57,718 bases of DNA from Clostridium sp. N3C (GCF_900095445.1 NZ_FMJL01000022.1:1-57718), one strand, 5' to 3'; positions 45,421-54,957 are shown, numbered from the stretch's first letter. Notes: generated by a model from the sequence alone, not told the origin. Program-made: numbers and translations.

Positions 45421-46200
45421 ATGGTATTATACTTCTCAGGTACAGGGAACACAGAATATATAGCAAAAATGATTGCTGAAGGATTGGGGGATGAATGTGT
45501 AGATTTATTTGATAAAATTAGGACTAATGATACATCTCCATTATATTCAGAAAAAACATATGTAATTTGTGCTCCTATATATGTTTGTGCATTGCCCATA
45601 TTTTTAATGAAGTACTTAAAGTCAATAGAATTTCAGGGAAATAATAAAGTATACTTTGTTGTTACCAGTGGAGGTTATTGTGGTAGTGCAAAGGTTCAAG
45701 GAAAATTCTTTGCAAGGAAGAAAAATTTGAAATTCTTAGGTTGTGCAGATTTTGTTATGCCAAGAAATTATGTTGCTAATGATAGATATGAAATGGATAG
45801 TGAAGAATTAATTCATTCAAAAATTTCAAAATCCACTGCAAAAGTTAAGGAAGTTGTTAAAGCTATAAAGAATGAAAAGAAGCTCAAATCCCGTCATGTA
45901 TGGCTTTTTGAAATTTTAATTATTACTCCTTTTGCGCCGTTGTGGACAAAGTATAAACTAGTAGCAAAGGATTTTTATTCTACAGAGTCCTGTGTAGGAT
46001 GTGGAATTTGCAAAAAGGTTTGTCCCTTAAATAATATTGAACTTGTGGATAAAAGACCTAAATGGGGAGGTAGCTGTACTCATTGCATGGCTTGTATTTC
46101 TAAATGTCCTAAAAAAGCAATAGAATATGGAAATAAAACTCAGGGAAAACCAAGGTACCTTTTGAAAAATTATGTGCCTCTTAGGAAAGTAAAATTATAA
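45421..46200 (+). CDS. EFR1-type flavodoxin-ferredoxin fusion
   Basis: The protein is about 259 residues. The N-terminal flavodoxin-like half has YFSGTGNTEYIAKMIAEGLG, with CAPIYVCALPIFLMKYLKSI. The C-terminus has two [4Fe-4S] motifs, CVGCGICKKVC and CTHCMACISKC. It belongs to the EFR1 family of clostridial electron carriers. ATG 45421 has GGAGG 8 bases upstream; ATG 45406 has none. The electron partners are unknown. Confidence 0.85.
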   Translation: MVLYFSGTGNTEYIAKMIAEGLGDECVDLFDKIRTNDTSPLYSEKTYVICAPIYVCALPIFLMKYLKSIEFQGNNKVYFVVTSGGYCGSAKVQGKFFARKKNLKFLGCADFVMPRNYVANDRYEMDSEELIHSKISKSTAKVKEVVKAIKNEKKLKSRHVWLFEILIITPFAPLWTKYKLVAKDFYSTESCVGCGICKKVCPLNNIELVDKRPKWGGSCTHCMACISKCPKKAIEYGNKTQGKPRYLLKNYVPLRKVKL

Positions 46201-46260
46201 CTGATAGGAAAATTATATGTAAATCTTCTTAATAAGGAGAGGAAAATAGCTACTAAATTT

Positions 46261-46295
46261 AACCCTTGATATGTATGAATATATCAAGGGTTTCT
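46261..46295 (+). terminator. Rho-independent terminator-like hairpin
   Basis: AACCCTTGATAT and ATATCAAGGGTT form a perfect 12-bp stem followed by TCT. Confidence 0.65.
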
Positions 46296-46400
46296 AGTAA
46301 AGTTAAGTCTTAAATTAAGTAAGGTTAGTCAGTTAGTTACATAAACTTAATATACAAAGTAATATAATTGGCAGAAGATTAATTATGAGGAGATCTATAA

Positions 46401-46874
46401 ATGAATGAATATGAAATAATTCGAATAAGTGATAAACCAGAACTAAAAGTCATTGGGGCAGAGTGGTTTCATCATAAGTGGGGAATTCCACTGGAGGCTT
46501 ATAAAGAAAGTATTGAAGAGTCTTTAAAGGATAATACTATTGTTCCTGCCTGGTATTTATGCTTACATAATGACAAAATAGTAGGTGGTTTAGGTGTAAT
46601 AGAAAATGATTTTCATGACAGAAAAGACCTTACCCCTAACGTTTGTGCAGTATATGTAGAAGAAGATTATCGTTGTAAGGGTATTGCCGGACAGCTTTTA
46701 AATTTTGTCTGTGAAGATATGAAGTCAAAAGGAATTGATACCTTGTATCTAATTACTGATCATACTGGTTTTTATGAGAGATATGGTTGGGTATTTTTGT
46801 GTATGGTTAGAGGAGATGGAGAAGAGCATATGAGCCGTATGTATATTCATAAAGCTCACAAGTGGAAGGATTGA
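46401..46874 (+). CDS. GNAT family N-acetyltransferase
   Basis: The 157-residue single-domain acetyltransferase has VCAVYVEEDYRCKGIAGQLL (acetyl-CoA loop R-C-K-G-I-A-G) and TLYLITDHTGFYERYGW. The ribosome binding site AGGAG is in place. The substrate is unknown. Confidence 0.85.
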   Translation: MNEYEIIRISDKPELKVIGAEWFHHKWGIPLEAYKESIEESLKDNTIVPAWYLCLHNDKIVGGLGVIENDFHDRKDLTPNVCAVYVEEDYRCKGIAGQLLNFVCEDMKSKGIDTLYLITDHTGFYERYGWVFLCMVRGDGEEHMSRMYIHKAHKWKD

Positions 46875-46972
46875 AAAATGTTAAAAGTTTATATCACTTA
46901 TTTTGTCATTCCATTGTAGTGGTATTAGTTGGTATTTGAATAACTATAGTAAAACATTAAAGGAGAGGAAAT

Positions 46973-47620
46973 ATGAATATAATCAAAATAGAAGGATTAA
47001 CAGGTTGTTATCCAGAAGGGATAGAAGGCACCACAGAATGGTATTTTTGTAAAGAGGGGAAAGATAACTTTTGTGATTTATATGAGGCGGAGGAAATTTA
47101 TAAAGTCAGTAAAATCTTTGGGGGTATGAATTGTCATTTGATTCATTTTCCAGAAGGAACTCTCCATAGCCCTTTTAAACTTAGAGAAAACTTATATGTA
47201 GAGAGTCCAATATGGGACAATGGGAAGATATATTTTTTAAGTGTCGATTTCAGTATGAATCTAATTCAAATTCATTGCTATTTTCCAGAAGAAAGAAGAC
47301 TTGAGAGCATTAAAGAATTGCCATTAGATGTAGTGGAAGATTGTTATAATCTTAGGCTAGAGACAACACCGCTAATGCTATGCAGATCCGGTAATAATGG
47401 ATTCTTTGAGATTATATGGCCGGAAAGAAAAAAGATAGAGATAGGAGATAGGGAAACTATAATATTTCGACATGGTGAAGATCTATATTTTTCTGAATGG
47501 TATGAGGATCCTGACTATCATGAAAATGTGATAATAAGAGATTTGAATACTGGTAAGGTAAAAGATAAATTTGAGGGAAATTTACTTAGATTACCTAATG
47601 AAGTATTTTGGAGGATTTGA
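46973..47620 (+). CDS. Hypothetical protein, probably soluble and beta-rich
   Basis: This 215-residue protein has many aromatic and acidic residues (YPEGIEGTTEWYFCKEGKD, PLMLCRSGNNGFFEIIWPER) and no membrane segment or signal peptide. No family is recognised. AGGAGAGG lies before ATG 46973. TPP riboswitch 2 begins about 100 bases after its stop. Confidence 0.6.
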   Translation: MNIIKIEGLTGCYPEGIEGTTEWYFCKEGKDNFCDLYEAEEIYKVSKIFGGMNCHLIHFPEGTLHSPFKLRENLYVESPIWDNGKIYFLSVDFSMNLIQIHCYFPEERRLESIKELPLDVVEDCYNLRLETTPLMLCRSGNNGFFEIIWPERKKIEIGDRETIIFRHGEDLYFSEWYEDPDYHENVIIRDLNTGKVKDKFEGNLLRLPNEVFWRI

Positions 47621-47723
47621 TTTAGAGCTTGAAGATAGTCTATGAAATTACAGCTATAAAATTTATTAGTAACTTAAACTTGACTAAATTACTTGAAAAA
47701 TATATAATTATTCACAATTAGTG

Positions 47724-47806
47724 TTTGCGGGGGGACCACGCAGTGGTTGAGAAGGTAAAACCTGACCCTTTGAACCTGTTGGTTAATACCAGCGTAGGGA
47801 AGCAAA
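47724..47806 (+). ncRNA. TPP riboswitch 2 (first of a tandem pair)
   Basis: The aptamer is complete: GCGGGGGGAC, stem CCAC-GCA-GTGG, GAGAAGGTAAAACCTGACCC, TTTGAACCTGTTGGTTAATA, CAGCGTAGGGAAGCAAA. It has its own terminator at 47834. Confidence 0.95.
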
Positions 47807-47833
47807 TCATGTATGATATTAGTATATGATTAG

Positions 47834-47870
47834 GGTGCTTCTCTGTGTGGGAAAGCACCTTTTATTATTT
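47834..47870 (+). terminator. Terminator of TPP riboswitch 2
   Basis: GGTGCTT pairs with AAGCACC across a loop, followed by TTTTATTATTT. Confidence 0.8.
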
Positions 47871-47910
47871 AGTAAAGTTTTTGATTATGAAAAATTAAAT
47901 ATGATTAAAA

Positions 47911-47993
47911 TTTGCGGGGGGACTACAAAGTAGTTGAGAAGGTAAAACCTGACCCTTTGAACCTGTTGGTTAATACCAGCGTAGGGAAGCAAA
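47911..47993 (+). ncRNA. TPP riboswitch 3 (second of a tandem pair)
   Basis: This copy is nearly identical to riboswitch 2. Most of the differences are in the variable hairpin, where CTAC-AAA-GTAG replaces CCAC-GCA-GTGG, keeping the pairing. Its own terminator follows at 48014, then thiD. Confidence 0.95.
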
Positions 47994-48013
47994 TTATATA
48001 CTACTTGTGTATG

Positions 48014-48056
48014 ATTAGGGCGCTTCTACCTATGGTGGCAGTGCCCTAATTTTTAT
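48014..48056 (+). terminator. Terminator of TPP riboswitch 3
   Basis: ATTAGGGC and GCCCTAAT form an 8-bp stem followed by TTTTATT. Confidence 0.85.
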
Positions 48057-48083
48057 TATATAGAAAAATAAAAGGAGGTTTTT

Positions 48084-48884
48084 ATGAAGACAGTTCTAAC
48101 TATTGCCGGTTCCGATTGCAGTGGTGGTGCTGGAATACAGGCGGATCTAAAGACCTTTTCTGCTCATGGAGTTTATGGTATGAGTGTTATTGTTTCAGTG
48201 GTAGCAGAAAACACAAGCAGAGTACTAGATATACAGGACGTTACTCCCGATATGATTGAAAAACAGATTGATGCAATATTTGAGGACATTGAAGTTGATG
48301 CTGTAAAAATTGGTATGCTATCTACAGAAGCTTGTATGAAGACAGTATCAAAAAAGTTACAGCAATATAAGCCAAAGAATATTGTAATTGACCCTGTTAT
48401 GTATGCAAAAAATGGTTGCCCTCTTATGGACCCTACTTCCATAAACACTTTGATAATGGAAGTATTACCTTATGCCGATGTGCTAACTCCTAATATTCCA
48501 GAAGCAGAGAGGATTGCGAAGATAAAAATATGCGATGTAGAAGATATGAGAAGTGCAGCAAAAATTATTCATATTATGGGTTGCAAAAATGTTCTAATAA
48601 AAGGTGGACATGCTGCTGGCAGTGCCTTAGATATTCTATATAATGGTAAGGAATTTTATTCTTTTGAAGGCCAGAGAATTAACACCAAAAACACCCATGG
48701 AACAGGATGTACTCTTTCTTCAGCTATTGCTTCCAATCTTGCTCTTGGTATGACTATGTATGAAGCAGTGGAAAAGGCTAAGAGATACATAACAGGAGCT
48801 ATTGAGCATTCCTTAAACATAGGAAAAGGTCATGGGCCAACACATCATTTTTATAATCTATATAAGAATGGTTTAAAAATTTAA
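48084..48884 (+). CDS. thiD: Hydroxymethylpyrimidine (phosphate) kinase
   Basis: This 266-residue ribokinase-fold kinase has TIAGSDCSGGAGIQADLKTF, VKIGMLSTEACMKTV, VIDPVMYAKNGCPLMD, LTPNIPEAERIA and HGTGCTLSSAIASNLA. It phosphorylates HMP-P, the ThiC product, to HMP-PP. AAAGGAGG precedes it. It is the first gene of thiD-thiM-thiE under the tandem riboswitches. Confidence 0.95.
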   Translation: MKTVLTIAGSDCSGGAGIQADLKTFSAHGVYGMSVIVSVVAENTSRVLDIQDVTPDMIEKQIDAIFEDIEVDAVKIGMLSTEACMKTVSKKLQQYKPKNIVIDPVMYAKNGCPLMDPTSINTLIMEVLPYADVLTPNIPEAERIAKIKICDVEDMRSAAKIIHIMGCKNVLIKGGHAAGSALDILYNGKEFYSFEGQRINTKNTHGTGCTLSSAIASNLALGMTMYEAVEKAKRYITGAIEHSLNIGKGHGPTHHFYNLYKNGLKI

Positions 48885-48904
48885 GATAGTGAAGGAGGTT
48901 TAAT

Positions 48905-49729
48905 ATGAATACAGTTATAAATACTTGTGCAGCTTTCTTTAATGAAATCAGGAAAAAGAATCCCTTGATTCACAATATTACTAACTATGTAACAGTAAAT
49001 GATTGTGCCAATGCAGTTTTAGCCATTGGAGCTTCTCCTATTATGGCAGATGATATTGCTGAAGTGGAGGAAATTGCTTCTATGTCCTCTGCACTTGTAA
49101 TTAATATAGGGACCTTAAACCAAAGAACTATAACTTCAATGATTAAGGCAGCCAAAAAAGCTAATGAAATCAATATTCCTGTAGTTTTAGATCCTGTTGG
49201 TGCAGGTGCTTCCACTCTTAGAAATAAAGCAGTAGAGGAACTTCTCTCACAAGTAAAAATAGATGTTATTAGAGGAAACTTATCAGAACTTTCCTTTATA
49301 GCAGGCTTTGGGGTTTCTACTAAGGGAGTTGATGCCTCTGAATCAGATGAAAAGTATAATGCTCTTGATATTGCTAAATTAGTTTGCGATAGATACTCTT
49401 CTATTGTAGGAATTACTGGGAAAATAGATATTATTTCTGATGGTAATAGATATGTTAAGGTAGCAAATGGGCATAAGCTTCTTTCTAAAGTAACGGGTAC
49501 AGGCTGTATGACCTCTGCCCTTGTGGCTAGTTTTTGTGGAGTTACTAAAGATTTTTATGCAGCAACAGTGGCTGGAATTGCTGCTATGGGCATTGCTGGC
49601 GAGTTTGCCTATGAAAAAGCAGGAAGATTGGGAACAGGAAGTTTTCGCAATAATATAATAGATGCTTTATCGCATATGAACAGTACATATTTCTTAGAAA
49701 GGGTGAAGATAGATGAAGAGAAATATTGA
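48905..49729 (+). CDS. thiM: Hydroxyethylthiazole kinase
   Basis: The 274-residue canonical ThiM has [56 protein letters not shown] and [16 protein letters not shown]. It phosphorylates salvaged hydroxyethylthiazole. AAGGAGG precedes the ATG. It overlaps thiE by 17 bases. All pocket motifs are standard, unlike the paralogue at 36723. Confidence 0.95.
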   Translation: MNTVINTCAAFFNEIRKKNPLIHNITNYVTVNDCANAVLAIGASPIMADDIAEVEEIASMSSALVINIGTLNQRTITSMIKAAKKANEINIPVVLDPVGAGASTLRNKAVEELLSQVKIDVIRGNLSELSFIAGFGVSTKGVDASESDEKYNALDIAKLVCDRYSSIVGITGKIDIISDGNRYVKVANGHKLLSKVTGTGCMTSALVASFCGVTKDFYAATVAGIAAMGIAGEFAYEKAGRLGTGSFRNNIIDALSHMNSTYFLERVKIDEEKY

Positions 49730-50345
49730 TTATACTCTTTACCTAGTAACAGATAGAGAGTTTATGAGTAGTGAAAAATTAGAAGATGCTGTGGAAGAAG
49801 CTATTTTAGGTGGGTGTACTTTGATACAGCTTAGAGAAAAAAAGTGCTCTACACTAGAATTTTATGAAATAGCTAAAAAAATTAAAGAGCTTACCGATAG
49901 ATATAGGATACCCTTAATTATTAATGATCGAATAGATATAGCCTTAGCTGTTGATGCTGCAGGAGTACATATTGGACAAGAAGACCTGCCAGTAAAAGTT
50001 GCAAGAAAGTTAATAGGGGAGAATAAAATTCTTGGGGTATCAACCTCTAATCTTGAAGAATCTATGAAGGCCTACAATGATGGTGCTGATTACCTTGGAG
50101 TTGGAGCTATGTTCCCCACAAATACAAAGGAAGATGCAAGTGTTGTATCTATAGAGAATTTGCTGGAAATAAGAAAGCAAGTACCTATTCCTATTGTAGT
50201 AATTGGAGGAATAAATAAGAATACTATAAGACATTTTAAAGGCATAGATATAGATGGTTTTGCAGTAGTGTCTGCTATAATTGCCAAGCCAGATATAAAG
50301 TCAGCGGCGGTAGATTTTATTAATGAAATAAAAAAATTGAAATAG
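49713..50345 (+). CDS. thiE: Thiamine-phosphate synthase
   Basis: The 210-residue TIM-barrel enzyme joins HMP-PP and thiazole phosphate. Motifs: [79 protein letters not shown] and [11 protein letters not shown]. It is the last gene of the operon, followed by a terminator. Confidence 0.95.
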   Translation: MKRNIDYTLYLVTDREFMSSEKLEDAVEEAILGGCTLIQLREKKCSTLEFYEIAKKIKELTDRYRIPLIINDRIDIALAVDAAGVHIGQEDLPVKVARKLIGENKILGVSTSNLEESMKAYNDGADYLGVGAMFPTNTKEDASVVSIENLLEIRKQVPIPIVVIGGINKNTIRHFKGIDIDGFAVVSAIIAKPDIKSAAVDFINEIKKLK

Positions 50346-50370
50346 ATAAAAGTTATTATAATGCTTATAT

Positions 50371-50440
50371 AAGGGTTGAATACATTGTTTTTCTCTTGCT
50401 TATTTATAGGAGCATACAATGTAATTGAACCCTTATTTTT
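50371..50440 (+). terminator. Terminator of thiD-thiM-thiE
   Basis: AAGGGTTGAATACATTGT pairs with ACAATGTAATTGAACCCTT with one bulge, followed by ATTTTTT. Confidence 0.85.
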
Positions 50441-50539
50441 TATCAAATATTACTCAAGGTTTGATTTTATTCGTAATTTTTTTAAAATTTATTGTAAGAT
50501 TATTAATCCATCTGTGTCTTATATATAGAAGATGAAAAA

Positions 50540-51025
50540 GTGATTGAGCTCGAGGAAATTTACAATAACTACTTTAAAGATGTCTACTTATTCATATATG
50601 GTCTATCAAAGGACAAGGATCTAGCAGAAGATTTGACCTCTGAGACCTTTGTAAAAGTAATGAAATCCATTGAAAACTTTAAAGGCAATTGTGATATCAA
50701 GGTATGGATATTTCAAATTGCCAAGAACTCTTATTATTCATACATAAGAAAGCAAAAAGATTTGATAAATCTAGATTCAGTAAGGGAAAGAAGAGCTGAT
50801 TTTGATATAGAAAAATTTATGCTTTCATCGGAAGAGTCTATGAAAGTTCATAAGATTGTCCATAAACTATCTGAGCCATATAAGGAGGTATTTTCTCTAC
50901 GTGTTTTTGGAGAATTAAGCTTTAAGCAGATTGGTAGTTTATTTGGGAAAACGGAAAATTGGGCTTGTGTTACTTTTCATAGAGCTAGGAGTAAAATAAT
51001 AAAAGAAATGAGGGAAAATAAATGA
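50540..51025 (+). CDS. ECF-type sigma factor
   Basis: The 161-residue protein has region 2 (YNNYFKDVYLFIYGLSKDKD, then LAEDLTSETFVKVMKSIENF) and region 4 (SLRVFGELSFKQIGSLFGKT, then WACVTFHRARSKI). The start is GTG 50540 with only a weak upstream site. It overlaps the anti-sigma-like gene by 4 bases, the classical arrangement for a sigma factor and its membrane regulator. Confidence 0.85.
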   Translation: MIELEEIYNNYFKDVYLFIYGLSKDKDLAEDLTSETFVKVMKSIENFKGNCDIKVWIFQIAKNSYYSYIRKQKDLINLDSVRERRADFDIEKFMLSSEESMKVHKIVHKLSEPYKEVFSLRVFGELSFKQIGSLFGKTENWACVTFHRARSKIIKEMRENK

Positions 51026-51579
51026 AGATTACCTGTGAGGTTATTAAGGATCTTTTACCTCTATATGTAGAAAATATGCTCAGTGATGATTCAGTTTCTA
51101 TAGTTGAGGAACATATTGAGCAATGTCAGGAATGTAAAACTAATCTAAAGGAAATGGAAAGCGGTTATCCAATACCAGCATATAGCGACAGTTCTCCTTT
51201 ATTAAAGATTAAATCAAACTTACGGAAAAAGATAATTCAGGCAGTGATTCTTTCAGCTTTGATTGCTGTTATTATTTTTGCTATAACAATGCTCTACTTA
51301 ACTTCGCCAGAGTATCATTACTATGAAGATAGCAGTGTAAGTATATATGAAGTTGAAAATGGCTTGCTGATGGCTGAGTTTGGTGACAATGTATATGGAT
51401 ATAGTATTGACAAACAGCTAACAGAAGATAGTACTGCTTATGAATATCACATTACTACATGGGATAGCATATGGAATAGATATATAAAAAAATCTAATAA
51501 AAATAACATAATCTTAAATCCAAATGGTGAAAAGATTGTTGCTGTTTATTTTTATCAGGCCTATGGAAGTGAAGACTGA
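51022..51579 (+). CDS. zf-HC2 anti-sigma-like membrane protein, N-terminal part before an in-frame stop
   Basis: The first 40 residues are a zinc-finger anti-sigma domain (CEVIKDLLPLYVENMLSDDS, then EEHIEQCQECK with the H-x3-C-x2-C motif). A membrane helix follows at about 75-95 (IIQAVILSALIAVIIFAITM), and then an extracytoplasmic part. The TGA at 51577 ends the frame, but the next codons continue in the same frame with a plausible continuation (51580-51915). The zinc domain and first helix are intact, so sigma binding may persist while the C-terminal part is lost. Confidence 0.8.
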   Translation: MKITCEVIKDLLPLYVENMLSDDSVSIVEEHIEQCQECKTNLKEMESGYPIPAYSDSSPLLKIKSNLRKKIIQAVILSALIAVIIFAITMLYLTSPEYHYYEDSSVSIYEVENGLLMAEFGDNVYGYSIDKQLTEDSTAYEYHITTWDSIWNRYIKKSNKNNIILNPNGEKIVAVYFYQAYGSED

Positions 51580-51915
51580 TTGATCTACGGTAAGGATTTG
51601 CATCCGGATGGTGGAGTTAAGACATTACCAAGACTAAGTCTTAGTTTTTACGCCTTTATTGCTCTAATACTTTCTATTATTTGTGGAGTAATTATGTTGA
51701 TATTTCATGGCAATAGAAAGGTGTTTAATTCTATATCAAAAATTTTCTTATTATCATCAACCTATATATTAGCACATTTAATTGTAACAGGATTTACAAA
51801 GAAGATTTTTAATGTTACCAAGAATTTATCTGCAATATTTTTACTTACTATTCTACTATATATGGCTCTGTTAGTGCTTGTAAACTTAATTAAACATTAT
51901 AAAGTAAAAAAATAA
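51580..51915 (+). pseudogene. C-terminal part of the anti-sigma gene, separated by TGA
   Basis: The sequence continues in the same frame directly after the TGA with IYGKDLHPDGGVKTLPRLSL, then three hydrophobic helices. No ribosome binding site precedes the TTG at 51580. Homologous zf-HC2 proteins are single chains with this type of end, so one point mutation has split the gene. Confidence 0.65.
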
Positions 51916-51998
51916 TAAACTAGAGAAGGCTTTGAGTGTGAGTTAATTTTACTAATATTACTTAATAAAAGAGAGGTATAATCTAAAAGATATATTAT

Positions 51999-52040
51999 AA
52001 AACAACTTGGATTAAGTATCCTAGTTGTTTTATTTTATTA
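51999..52040 (+). terminator. Rho-independent terminator
   Basis: AAAACAACTTGGAT and ATCCTAGTTGTTTT form a long stem (one bulge), followed by ATTTTATT. The rest of the gap to 52202 shows no cobalamin riboswitch or other recognisable element. Confidence 0.8.
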
Positions 52041-52202
52041 TTTAAATTTATAAATTGATTATTAATTGAAACAATGATATACTATCAATACAATACTGAC
52101 ATAATATGACATTAAAGTTAAATAATATACCGCTTATAGGATTCAGATTGACTATTTATTAAAAATTTAGAAAAATATTTTATATGTTGAGGAGGGGATT
52201 AA

Positions 52203-52943
52203 ATGTCAAAAAAAGTTCAACTAGCTGTTGGACTTGGGCTTATGTTTCTTTTAATGCCCATTAATGTTTCAGCTATGCATATTATGGAAGGTTTCTTACA
52301 GCCAGCATGGTGTATAGCTTGGGGAGCAATTACTATTCCTTTCATTCTATTAGGTTTTTTTTCTATAAAAAAGACTATTACTGAAAAACCAACTTTAAAA
52401 ATTATACTTGCTATGGCAGGAGCCTTTTCTTTTGTGCTTTCAGCCCTTAAAATTCCTTCAGTAACAGGAAGTTGCTCCCATCCTACAGGTATAGGTTTTG
52501 GTGCTATATTGTTTGGACCTACAGCTATGTCTGTTTTCGGATTAATAGTGCTTTTATTTCAGTCTTTACTACTAGCCCATGGAGGGTTAACAACATTGGG
52601 AGCTAATACTTTTTCTATGGCAGTAGTAGGACCTTTTGTTTCTTATGGAGTTTATAAGTTAGTTCAAAGGTTTAAAGGACCTCAATGGTTAAGTGTTTTT
52701 CTAGCAGCTGCCATAGGTAATCTTGCTAGCTATGTGGTAACTTCAATACAGCTTGCTTTAGCCTTTCCATCAGAAGTAGGAGGATTTATAGCTTCTTTAT
52801 CTAAGTTTATGGGTATATTTGCAGTAACACAAATACCTTTAGCAATTACTGAAGGCATTCTTACTGTTATAATTTTTAATGTACTTTCTTCTTATGGTAA
52901 AGATGAGTTGAAAGATTTGAATCTATTGACAAGGGAGGGCTAA
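52203..52943 (+). CDS. cbiM: Cobalt ECF transporter substrate-specific component
   Basis: The 246-residue membrane protein has an N-terminal signal sequence ending near NVSA before MHIMEGFLQPAWC; the conserved Met-His-Ile start of the mature form coordinates the metal. Further motifs are GSCSHPTGIGFGAILFGP, LLLAHGGLTTLGANTFSM and EGILTVIIFN. It captures Co2+ for cobalamin synthesis; Ni2+ is possible in close homologues. GAGGAGG precedes ATG 52203. Confidence 0.93.
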   Translation: MSKKVQLAVGLGLMFLLMPINVSAMHIMEGFLQPAWCIAWGAITIPFILLGFFSIKKTITEKPTLKIILAMAGAFSFVLSALKIPSVTGSCSHPTGIGFGAILFGPTAMSVFGLIVLLFQSLLLAHGGLTTLGANTFSMAVVGPFVSYGVYKLVQRFKGPQWLSVFLAAAIGNLASYVVTSIQLALAFPSEVGGFIASLSKFMGIFAVTQIPLAITEGILTVIIFNVLSSYGKDELKDLNLLTREG

Positions 52944-52946
52944 TTT

Positions 52947-53270
52947 GTGGAAAGTTCGATAATTAAGCATAAAAATAAAAGATTTTTCAAAGTAAATATC
53001 ATACTAATGTTAATAGTGATATTTCTAACTGCAATTCCTCTTTACATTATTAAGGATGCTGAATTTGAAGGTGCTGATGTAGTAGCACGAGATGCAATAA
53101 CAGAAATAAATTCACAGTACAAACCATGGTTTTCTCCAATCTTTGAACCAGCTAGCGGTGAAATTGAAAGCTTGCTTTTTGCCCTTCAAGCTTCTATTGG
53201 TGCGGGAATAATTGGATATGGTTTAGGATTTTTTAAAGGTCGTAAAGTAAAGGATGCAGAAAATGATTAG
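52947..53270 (+). CDS. cbiN: Cobalt transporter small subunit
   Basis: The 107-residue protein has two membrane helices (residues about 15-35 and 78-98). Between them lies the conserved GADVVARDAITEINSQYKPW, then FEPASGEIESLLFALQASIG, as in CbiN, which loads metal into CbiM. The start is GTG 52947, 3 bases after the cbiM stop. Confidence 0.9.
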   Translation: MESSIIKHKNKRFFKVNIILMLIVIFLTAIPLYIIKDAEFEGADVVARDAITEINSQYKPWFSPIFEPASGEIESLLFALQASIGAGIIGYGLGFFKGRKVKDAEND

Positions 53271-54051
53271 CATGGATAAATACGCCTATAGTTCCAAGCT
53301 TAGATGTATACAACCAATGGAAAAACTAATATTTTCATTGTTAACTTTAGTAGTTGGATTATGGGCAGATAATGTATTTATTTCTATTATTATTTTTTCT
53401 ATTATGCTTTATACCACCGTATATTACGGTGGTATTCCTATAAAAAAATATTTTAAGTTTCTACTTATACCTATGGGATTCTTGTTTATAAGTGTAATAA
53501 CTATTGTAATAAATATATCTGAAAATCCAGAAAAATTTTTTTGGTTTTTTAGAGTAGGAAAATTTTTTATAGGGTGTTCTAAATCAGGATTTTTTAAAGC
53601 TTTGCATCTAATTTTTAAGGTTATATCATCTGTTTCTTGTTTATATTTTATATCCTTAAGCACACCTTTTATTGATTTATTATCGACCCTTAGAAAACTT
53701 AAGGCGCCAAAATTAATATTAGAAATGACAGCACTTACATATAAATTTATTTTTATAATAATGAATACAGCTGAAATCATCTTTATAGCACAAAATTCAA
53801 GATTGGGATATATAAATTTATCCACTGCATATCAATCTTTAGGAACTCTTATATCTACTTTATTTATTCGTTCATATAAAAGAGCAAAGGAGCTTTATAT
53901 AGCCTTAGAATCTAGAGGCTATGATGGGGAATTGAATGTTTTAGATGAGGAATATAAAAGCAGTAAAAAGCTTTATTTTTATACTATAATTATTAATATT
54001 TTATTGATAATGATAGTTATGATTACCGAAGGAAGGGGGCTTATTTTATGA
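53263..54051 (+). CDS. cbiQ: Cobalt ECF transporter transmembrane subunit
   Basis: The product is about 262 residues with several membrane helices. The C-terminal coupling motifs contact the ATPase (SYKRAKELYIALESRGYDGE; R-x-ESRG pattern). ATG 53263 with AAAGGA upstream is preferred to 53254. It overlaps cbiN by 8 bases and cbiO by 4. Confidence 0.9.
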   Translation: MISMDKYAYSSKLRCIQPMEKLIFSLLTLVVGLWADNVFISIIIFSIMLYTTVYYGGIPIKKYFKFLLIPMGFLFISVITIVINISENPEKFFWFFRVGKFFIGCSKSGFFKALHLIFKVISSVSCLYFISLSTPFIDLLSTLRKLKAPKLILEMTALTYKFIFIIMNTAEIIFIAQNSRLGYINLSTAYQSLGTLISTLFIRSYKRAKELYIALESRGYDGELNVLDEEYKSSKKLYFYTIIINILLIMIVMITEGRGLIL

Positions 54052-54854
54052 AGGATTATATTTTAGAGGTACATTCTATTAGCTTTACTTATCCTGATGG
54101 CACTAAAGCTTTATGTGATGTGAATATGAAGGTTAAAGCTGGGGAAATAACGGCAATTCTCGGGGGTAATGGAGCTGGCAAATCCACATTATTTCATACT
54201 CTTAATGGCATACTTAAACCTTCCAAAGGCCAAATTTTTTTTCAGGGTAAACCTATAGATTATTCTAGAAAAGGTCTTATTAATTTGAGAAAATCCATTG
54301 GAATTGTATTTCAAGATCCAGATAATCAGCTTTTTTCAGCTAGCGTGTATCAAGACGTGTCCTTTGGTGTAATTAATTTAAGGCTTCCTGAAGAAGAAGT
54401 AAGAAAAAGAGTAAATTATGCAATTAATAGAACTGGTATTTCTAACTTAAAAGATAAACCAACTCATGCATTGAGTTTTGGACAAAAAAAAAGAGTTGCA
54501 ATTGCTGGAGTTATAGCTATGGAACCTAAAGTTATTATATTGGATGAACCTACAGCAGGTCTAGATCCAAAGGGAGCTGAGGAAATAATGACTTTTTTAA
54601 AGGAAATGCAGCAGGAGCTTGGTATATCAATAATTATATCTACTCACGATATAGATATGGTTCCTATTTTATGTGATAAGGTATTTGTAATGCATGAAGG
54701 TAAAATAGTTACTCATGGTACACCGGAGGAGATTTTTTCAGATAAAGACACCATCCGAAGGGTTAACTTACGATTGCCACATATAGGCCATATGATGGAA
54801 GTTTTAAAGGAAAAGGATGGGTTTGAGATAGAGGGTTTACCTTTAACTATTTAA
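54048..54854 (+). CDS. cbiO: Cobalt ECF transporter ATPase
   Basis: The 268-residue ABC ATPase has Walker A GGNGAGKST, Q-loop VFQDPDNQLFSASVYQDVSF, signature LSFGQKKRVAIAG, Walker B VIILDEPTAGLD and the switch His in STHDIDMV. In the signature LSFGQ, Phe replaces the usual second Ser/Gly as commonly seen in CbiO. It energises CbiMNQ. Confidence 0.93.
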   Translation: MKDYILEVHSISFTYPDGTKALCDVNMKVKAGEITAILGGNGAGKSTLFHTLNGILKPSKGQIFFQGKPIDYSRKGLINLRKSIGIVFQDPDNQLFSASVYQDVSFGVINLRLPEEEVRKRVNYAINRTGISNLKDKPTHALSFGQKKRVAIAGVIAMEPKVIILDEPTAGLDPKGAEEIMTFLKEMQQELGISIIISTHDIDMVPILCDKVFVMHEGKIVTHGTPEEIFSDKDTIRRVNLRLPHIGHMMEVLKEKDGFEIEGLPLTI

Positions 54855-54957
54855 AGCTAGAAAAGCTTTAAAGGCAATACTATCATAAAATATTGATATT
54901 TTGCAAATACTAATACCATGAAGCAAACAGCTATACTTTCTTATTGATGGGAATAAA

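Noticed and set aside
47724..48056. Recent tandem duplication artefact of one TPP riboswitch
   Set aside because: The two copies differ by paired changes in the variable stem, have different terminators and different spacers, so they are not an assembly duplicate.
51577..51579. Selenocysteine at the in-frame TGA of the anti-sigma gene
   Set aside because: No bacterial SECIS-like hairpin is evident directly downstream, and this protein family has no known selenoprotein members. A nonsense mutation is simpler.
52041..52202. Cobalamin riboswitch before cbiMNQO
   Set aside because: The region is AT-rich and lacks the B12-box and the other conserved elements.
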